Shown here piece after piece: positions 7,501 to 11,767 of a stretch of 11,767 nucleotides of DNA (position 1 is the stretch's first letter; each line of letters opens with the position of its first letter). Made by a program: the position numbers and the translations under genes. Source of the DNA: Neisseriales bacterium (GTDB lineage Bacteria > Pseudomonadota > Gammaproteobacteria > Burkholderiales > UBA11063); assembly GCA_008017145.1 (NCBI GenBank), contig SSGY01000145.1, positions 1 to 11,767 of the forward strand, written 5' to 3'. A model generated the notes under the pieces. It worked only from the letters and a program-made list of their open reading frames with translations, did no database searches and was not told the origin of the DNA.

Positions 7501-8027
7501 AAATTAATGCATCAAGGAACTATCAGACAGAGTTTGAATTTTATATGATTATTAAAAACAAAATAAGTTTTATCTCTGATGTCACAAGTATTCTAGCTAA
7601 AAACTATGGAATTGAGCATCCCTATACACAAGCCTGCTCTAGATTAGGAAACATTAGCCCCGGATTTTTAAAAGGATTTATTGATTTACTATTTGAGCAT
7701 CAAGGTAAGTTTTGGGTTTTAGATTATAAAACCAACACTCTTGACTCTTATAGAGCCTGTTCGGATGATAATCTATTGATTGATGCGATGGCACACCATA
7801 ATTATTATTTACAATTTATCTTGTATTTGGTTGCTACAAAAAGATATTTAGAGTTTATATACAACATTAATGATGCTAGCGAGTTATTAGGTGGCGCGAT
7901 TTATTTATTTGTCAGAGGTTTTTATCTGGAAAATAGCACGCATAATGACGGTATTTTGATAGATACTAAATGTATTGCAGTGGTAAAAGAAGTAGATTTA
8001 TTATTGGGGGGAGTTGTTTATGGATAA
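4533..8027 (+). CDS. recB: Exodeoxyribonuclease V beta subunit RecB
   Basis: RecB is the 3'-5' SF1 helicase and the only nuclease of RecBCD. It processes double-strand ends and loads RecA after Chi. With the ATG at 4533 it has 1164 residues (E. coli 1180). Helicase motifs in order: Walker A with Lys30 (ASAGTGKT), DEFQDTD at 310-316, GDPKQAIYRFRGAD from 341, TTQHKSKGLEFD from 676, and VSLTRAK at 759-765. The C-terminal nuclease keeps its metal ligands and catalytic lysine: His939, Asp1051 in GFLKGFIDLLF, and Asp1064 and Lys1066 in LDYKT. These match E. coli His956, Asp1067, Asp1080 and Lys1082. The end also shows the YLQFILYL and GGAIYLFVRG segments typical of RecB. A TTG at 4527 could extend the protein by two residues, but the ATG gives an 8-bp overlap with recC like that at the recB-recD junction. 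No inactivating change is seen. Confidence 0.96.
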   Translation: MNNSTHPLTKISFQSNSFATAIEASAGTGKTWTIERLFIKALLEKSAEKNFNIKSILVVTFTKAAAAELRARILHQLKNTISLLVLYKNNKLIDDSDLFVREFILCRDYQIIATDIAVLTRAAQLFDQASIFTIHGFCQKIIKDYPLECKVSLPFEIMTDNEDIISELVHSFYREQILNNPLFSDNLQQVITNLESLFKADYSSSIIQKIYNKLPKDLLEIDNNQYRLKYQSDDNAGLKIFSAEKIEVSQGLKVLITKVSQYIIEHYPKYRKLSKKISFDELIQLVADAVLNSNRFADKLYTAYPVAFIDEFQDTDIKQWEIFSAIYQLTATKRGNLIVVGDPKQAIYRFRGADIDTYIHAVHNEIRQTSTLSENRRSHPHIMNFINQLFAEKNLASYPNILGNGVLYDAVTPCVAQENLLELPSHKQLNQIANNKGLDLEFYDEKVQIIAFNHETYRLKNGEDYILNAMALEILTLLHARPTLKGKIAILVTRNQEASKIVNFMRQFGIKASELKLTSIFATTTALELLNIIRAIVDLSNINNFNSAISGRIFNFELNKLANKEQYISEFETLYANFFKYQRLFNHAGIMSLIYELVADSAQQKNPISHRDLANFFQLGEILHKNSTNFSNNYDLIHWFNKKILDSNNIQDNDVNSCDNEELIRLDNDDEQILITTQHKSKGLEFDILFCPYFKAEDKYFNKNGEVDGKYLTSRMPRYITQRVGEKGRKNKIVLDNDNAQLLNVSHADNAEIQRLNYVSLTRAKSRLYIYLTPTRLNAKKTSYSHNSKTPAIHKLFGFNCEDPNDNQHNIFDYAAIFNRPDAALKRSDLLPGVVIYHRLVRRDQLKRLRLILDGEKSHSQALRYVSSNKFMLTKFEQSYSSIVQSSTINEHDYYCADDLIVAEQHERVKAKYRYNILDGAVSNINESISGAKFGLLYHELCENYPLNALKLRTILMRHNVPEHFSEQCLGMVSELFNKPLFPDGTTLAQINASRNYQTEFEFYMIIKNKISFISDVTSILAKNYGIEHPYTQACSRLGNISPGFLKGFIDLLFEHQGKFWVLDYKTNTLDSYRACSDDNLLIDAMAHHNYYLQFILYLVATKRYLEFIYNINDASELLGGAIYLFVRGFYLENSTHNDGILIDTKCIAVVKEVDLLLGGVVYG
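8006..8022 (+). promoter_or_regulatory. Ribosome binding site deciding the recD start
   Basis: A purine run GGGGGGAG (8006-8013) lies 6 nt before the ATG at 8020-8022. It supports that ATG over the in-frame TTG at 8014, which directly abuts the purine run and has no spacing. The site is inside the last codons of recB, so recD translation is probably coupled to that of recB. Confidence 0.6.
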
Positions 8028-9708
8028 ATTTGCCATGGTTACCAAAACATTACTTGAGCAATGTAGTCTACCTTTACATAGTGATGACTCGATTTTAATG
8101 CTTCGTAAAATTGTATCAGATTTATTTGAAGCTATGGAAGCTGGAGATAGCTGTATCCAGTTGCATTCAGATGAAGAAATTAAAGTGTTATGTGCGTCAG
8201 GATTGGCACAAGTTATCTGTTCTGCAAGATTACCTAATGTGCCATTGTGTATTTATCAAGTTGAAGGATTAAATTTTTTATATTTAACAAGATATTACTA
8301 TTATGAAAACAGGATTAGTCTAATTATTTCACAGTTATGTAATGCTTCAACTTCAATTGATAAAAGTAAAATTAATTCTACTCTTGAGCTGTTGAAAACT
8401 AAGTCACAGCAGTTTGATTTTCCGAATCAAGGTCAATATCTGTCGATTAAAAAGAGTTTGCAACAAAAATTTAGCATTATTACTGGAGGACCAGGAACAG
8501 GTAAAACGACGTCCGTCGTCTTAATCCTTTGGGGACTTTTTCAAATTTATGGTAAAGATCTTAAAATCTTGCTTGGTGCTCCAACTGGCAAAGCAGCACA
8601 ACGAGTTAAAGAATCATTGCAAAATAACCTTGATAATATTGAAGATAATCTAAATTTGGATATTTCAGATATTCGTAACCTTTTAAATAATAATGAATCT
8701 TGCGGTACAATTCATAAATTATTAGGTTATATTCATCAATCTATTTATTTTCGTTATAACAATGAGAATAATCTGGGTGCAGATGTTTTAATTATTGATG
8801 AGTCATCAATGATAAGCTTACCACTTTTTTATAAGCTAATTAGTGCGATAAATATCAGCAAAATTAAGCATTTAATATTTCTTGGTGACCCTAATCAACT
8901 TTATTCTGTGGAAGAGGGGTTTGTGTTTAATTCTTTAGTAAATGCCAGCTCAGCACCTTACCATGTGAGTGCACTAACAATTAGCAAGCGAAACCAAGGT
9001 GATGTTAGCAGATTGGCTAAAGCAATTTTAGACAATAATTCGGCACTAGTGATGGACATCTTAAACAATAGTAAGTTTGTCTCAATTCAGCGACCGAATC
9101 AACAGTTTATAATGCATAGTATCCTCTATGGCACAAATAATATTTTTGAATTTATTGAGTATTGTCAAAATAAGACTGAAATTAATAACGCTAACGAGAT
9201 AAAAGATTTATTTAAGCATTATACTCGCTGCGCCGTACTTTGTATGACTAATCTCGGTAAGCTTGGTGTTGTGAATCTTAATTCTGAAATTGAACATCTG
9301 ATAAAAACGAAAATAGTTTGTAATGAACCTTGGTACTCTGGTAGGAGTATTATGATTCTAAGCAATGAAAAAAGTCTTAATTTATTTAATGGAGATATTG
9401 GTATTTGTCTTATTTTAAATGGTAAGCCACGTGTATATTTTGACAACGGTCGAAGTTTTGTACCAGAGATACTACCGAAACACCAGTTATCTTTTGCAAT
9501 GACCATACACAAATCCCAAGGTTCTGAATACGAGATGGTTAAGATAATTATACCAACAGCCATTACGAGTAATTTATTATCCAAGGAGCTGATTTATACT
9601 GCTGTTACTCGTGCTAAAAAATCGGTGGAAATATTTAGTGATATAAATAATATTACCTCGCTAAAAGCTACAATTCGACAGAGTACCCTTAACTTGAATA
9701 TTATGTAA
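8020..9708 (+). CDS. recD: Exodeoxyribonuclease V alpha subunit RecD
   Basis: RecD is the 5'-3' SF1B helicase of RecBCD, the fast lead motor before Chi. From the ATG at 8020 it has 562 residues, shorter than E. coli (608), with the difference likely spread over the N-terminal domain and loops. Residues 1 to about 145 form the motif-free N-terminal region that contacts RecB in the known complex. Motor motifs follow in order: Walker A TGGPGTGKTT with Lys162, a GAPTGKAAQR segment, Cys-Gly-Thr-Ile-His-Lys-Leu-Leu-Gly, Walker B IIDESSM with Asp260-Glu261, LGDPNQL from 288, FNGDIGI, TIHKSQGSE from 495, and AVTRAKK at 528-534. All core ATPase residues are present, so it should be active. It overlaps recB by 8 bp and ends the operon, followed by a hairpin at 9747. 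The family includes RecD2 proteins, but the RecC and RecB neighbours and lack of a long N-terminal extension identify it as the RecBCD subunit. Confidence 0.95.
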   Translation: MDKFAMVTKTLLEQCSLPLHSDDSILMLRKIVSDLFEAMEAGDSCIQLHSDEEIKVLCASGLAQVICSARLPNVPLCIYQVEGLNFLYLTRYYYYENRISLIISQLCNASTSIDKSKINSTLELLKTKSQQFDFPNQGQYLSIKKSLQQKFSIITGGPGTGKTTSVVLILWGLFQIYGKDLKILLGAPTGKAAQRVKESLQNNLDNIEDNLNLDISDIRNLLNNNESCGTIHKLLGYIHQSIYFRYNNENNLGADVLIIDESSMISLPLFYKLISAINISKIKHLIFLGDPNQLYSVEEGFVFNSLVNASSAPYHVSALTISKRNQGDVSRLAKAILDNNSALVMDILNNSKFVSIQRPNQQFIMHSILYGTNNIFEFIEYCQNKTEINNANEIKDLFKHYTRCAVLCMTNLGKLGVVNLNSEIEHLIKTKIVCNEPWYSGRSIMILSNEKSLNLFNGDIGICLILNGKPRVYFDNGRSFVPEILPKHQLSFAMTIHKSQGSEYEMVKIIIPTAITSNLLSKELIYTAVTRAKKSVEIFSDINNITSLKATIRQSTLNLNIM

Positions 9709-9746
9709 ACTTGATGGCAGCATATCTGGCTCACAGCAATTACGTT

Positions 9747-9774
9747 AGCCGTGCTAATCACTTATAGCACGGCT
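9747..9774. terminator. Hairpin between convergent recD and the SulP gene
   Basis: AGCCGTGCTA (9747-9756) and TAGCACGGCT (9765-9774) are perfect inverted repeats of 10 bp around an 8-nt loop. The hairpin lies 38 bp after the recD stop and 20 bp beyond the stop of the opposing gene, the expected place for a shared terminator. The T-tract is short on the plus strand (TT then GTAA) and absent on the minus strand. It is therefore either a weak bidirectional intrinsic terminator or an RNA 3'-end stabilising hairpin. Confidence 0.7.
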
Positions 9775-9794
9775 TTGTAACAATATTAATAAAC

Positions 9795-11767
9795 TCACAC
9801 GATTTGCACAAAATCACGCTTCTCATTACTCCACTCCAGCATATGCCCAGAATGAACATCATAAATCCAAGCGTTTAGCGTCAGTTCTTTGCGTGCAAGC
9901 ATTTCACCAATCCCTGGGTAGGTTTTAAGATTTTGCACCTGATGTAAAAGATTAATTCGCACACCTTCAGCAGCATCTTTAGGCTTATTGATTTTAAACC
10001 CAGCTTTAATTAGCCCCAACCAGTTATCCAAACCGATATAACCCAGCTTATCATCACCTGTTGCAACCGAGGCTTTCACCGCTCCACACTCTGTGTGTGC
10101 ACAGATTACTATATTACGAACGCCCAATTCAGCAATGGCATATTCAATTGCAGCAATCTCACTATAGATATTATCTGGCATATATGGAGGAACGACATTT
10201 CCCACATTGCGCACAATAAATATTTCACCGATATTAGCCGAGAAAAATGCATTTGGATTAAGTCGGCTATCAGAACAAGTAATCAGTAGAGTATGCGGTT
10301 TCTGCCCTTGAGCAAGAGTAGTTATCAGCTGCTGATTATTCTGCGCATAGTGGCTGACATATTTAGTAATCCCGTGACGGAGTACATCATTTGCAGAATG
10401 AGTTACTCCAGACTTTTCTAATAAATCCTTAATCTGATGTTCCGCAATAGTAATATGATAGCTCTTCTCACCAAAAGTATTAGCAATAATGATATTCTGC
10501 TGATAATCTTTCATTGAATGAAAGACTACTTTAAGACCAGCCTCAGTCAATTCATCGGCAATGCTAATCAGATGTTTAGCCCCACCACTATCAATATTAT
10601 GCAAATCTGCAAACTCAAAAACCACAAATTGTAATGCCTTATGATTTTGCACAAACTCTTTAATATTCGCAAGCTTCTCATAAGAAAGAAAAGAAATATT
10701 CCCAGCTAAACCAACCCGTAAGACGTTATTATTAGTCCACAATTTAATTTCAGCGCGAGTACGTAACATTCTAAACCCGACGATAATAAATGCCGCCAAT
10801 AACCCCGTTTGGATTCCACTTACTAAATCAGTACAGATAATTGCAAAAAAAGTAATAAAATAGATCAGTACATCAACTCGATCACTTCTCCACAAATCAA
10901 TTACCTGCCGAATATTCATCATCTTAAATGCCGCGGCCAGCAAAATACCAGATAAAACCGCAACAGGCATATTTTCAATAAGTTGTGGCGCAAAATAAAC
11001 CACGGCTAAGACAATAAATGAATGAAAAATTGCCGCACGTCTGGTTTTGGCTCCTGCTAAAACATTAACAGATGAGCGGGCAACAACTCCCGTAACAGGG
11101 ATTCCGCCAAAAATTGAGGTCCCGATATTTGCAATCCCCTGCCCGATTAATTCCTGATTTGGATTATGCAAGTCACCTTTACCCATCAAATCAACCGCGC
11201 TACTCGAAAGCAAGGTTTCCAGTGATGCCAGAATAAATACTTCCAAGGCTGTTATTAATAATCTATGCCAATTATGAATTAAACTAAAATCAATAATTTC
11301 CGGATGAATCAAATCATGCGGAATTTCTCCAACTACATTGACATTTATCCCAGTAAAATGAATAATTGCCATCGGAATAATTACTGCAAAGACAAAGGAG
11401 TAAGCACGAGGTAGATAACGTGGAACTATACTCAATATAACAATAGTCAGTACAGTTAATAAAACTCCGGCTGAGCTGATATGGCGTAAATAAAGATGAG
11501 CATGACGAACAGTCATTCCGATGGTATTGTTGTCTGGTTCAGCAAGCTGAAAAATATGTGGTAATTGCTCAAAAAATAACAGAAAACCAATCCCTGCAGT
11601 AAAAGCCAAGATTAGAGATAAAGGAATGTATTTAGTCACCCGACCGAGCTTAGATACACCAAACACAATTTGTAGCACACCACAGACAAATCCAGCCACC
11701 AAAAGTCCGGCAAAACCGAACTCATTCATAGTATTTGCCAGCAATACCGACATGGCAACAGCTGGAC
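9795..11767 (-). CDS. SulP transporter-STAS-beta-carbonic anhydrase fusion (N-terminus outside window)
   Basis: This is an inner-membrane anion transporter with a cytoplasmic enzyme domain. The frame is still open at the right edge, and the four codons before the ATG at 11753 read Pro-Ala-Val-Ala, resembling the GP-containing loop after SulP helix 2. The true start and about the first 70-100 residues are therefore missing. Numbered from the ATG at 11753: membrane helices run to about 328, with the SulP signature at about 176-240 (ASLETLLSSSAVDLM, QGIANI, FGGIPVTGVVARSSVN). A STAS domain spans about 344-447 with the conserved Asp388-Ser-Gly. A beta-carbonic anhydrase spans about 455-652. Zinc ligands Cys493, His553 and Cys556 and the Asp495-Arg497 dyad are present (CSDSR and HTECGA), with NVGNVVPPY between, so the enzyme looks active. 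Known SulP-carbonic anhydrase fusions suggest bicarbonate handling, with the enzyme interconverting CO2 and bicarbonate at the transporter mouth. The substrate cannot be read from sequence and sulfate remains possible. Confidence 0.92.
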   Translation of the reverse strand, partial: PAVAMSVLLANTMNEFGFAGLLVAGFVCGVLQIVFGVSKLGRVTKYIPLSLILAFTAGIGFLLFFEQLPHIFQLAEPDNNTIGMTVRHAHLYLRHISSAGVLLTVLTIVILSIVPRYLPRAYSFVFAVIIPMAIIHFTGINVNVVGEIPHDLIHPEIIDFSLIHNWHRLLITALEVFILASLETLLSSSAVDLMGKGDLHNPNQELIGQGIANIGTSIFGGIPVTGVVARSSVNVLAGAKTRRAAIFHSFIVLAVVYFAPQLIENMPVAVLSGILLAAAFKMMNIRQVIDLWRSDRVDVLIYFITFFAIICTDLVSGIQTGLLAAFIIVGFRMLRTRAEIKLWTNNNVLRVGLAGNISFLSYEKLANIKEFVQNHKALQFVVFEFADLHNIDSGGAKHLISIADELTEAGLKVVFHSMKDYQQNIIIANTFGEKSYHITIAEHQIKDLLEKSGVTHSANDVLRHGITKYVSHYAQNNQQLITTLAQGQKPHTLLITCSDSRLNPNAFFSANIGEIFIVRNVGNVVPPYMPDNIYSEIAAIEYAIAELGVRNIVICAHTECGAVKASVATGDDKLGYIGLDNWLGLIKAGFKINKPKDAAEGVRINLLHQVQNLKTYPGIGEMLARKELTLNAWIYDVHSGHMLEWSNEKRDFVQIV

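Noticed and set aside
8014..8019. TTG start for recD
   Set aside because: It directly abuts the purine-rich ribosome binding site with no spacing, whereas the ATG at 8020 has a normal 6-nt gap.
9219..9584. 121-codon open frame on the minus strand inside recD
   Set aside because: It is antisense to the conserved helicase motifs of RecD and has no recognisable protein features.
1..11767. CRISPR array, tRNA, rRNA or intact insertion sequence
   Set aside because: No short regularly spaced repeats, cloverleaf-like sequence, rRNA-like sequence or transposase frame was seen. The only repeats are the two gene copies and the terminator hairpin.

Overview
The window suggests a low-GC (AT-rich by eye) proteobacterium. 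It carries a full set of RecBCD subunits of the enterobacterial type and a SulP transporter fused to a carbonic anhydrase. A gammaproteobacterium or a related low-GC betaproteobacterium would fit, but nothing here fixes genus or species.

Layout. Positions 1-1144 are an accessory-looking stretch. It holds two tandem copies of an unrecognised gene of about 159 codons; the first is cut by the window edge. The copies match at 409 of 426 aligned bases with no gaps, at a constant offset of 615 bp. Each is followed after one base by a strong Shine-Dalgarno/ATG that opens a second reading frame. That frame stops after 4 codons behind copy 1 and after 31 codons behind copy 2. The 120 bp between the copies looks like coding debris.

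Positions 1145-9708 are a compact recC-recB-recD operon on the plus strand. Both internal junctions are 8-bp overlaps of the form ATGNATAA. No ptrA-like protease gene lies between recC and recB, unlike in E. coli. The helicase motifs of RecB and RecD and the RecB nuclease residues are all visible, so the encoded heterotrimer should be an active helicase-nuclease: RecB as 3'-5' motor and nuclease, RecD as 5'-3' motor, RecC as scaffold and Chi scanner.

A perfect 10-bp stem hairpin (9747-9774) lies between recD and the convergent last gene. That gene (minus strand, 9795 to beyond 11767) encodes a SulP membrane transporter, a STAS domain and a complete beta-carbonic anhydrase in one chain. Its N-terminus is outside the window.

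The recBCD operon and the transporter are ordinary, well-conserved genes. The only part without a ready explanation is the duplicated gene with its truncated downstream partner, directly upstream of recC. Its arrangement resembles a decaying two-gene cassette such as a toxin-immunity array. No sequence motif seen here proves that function.
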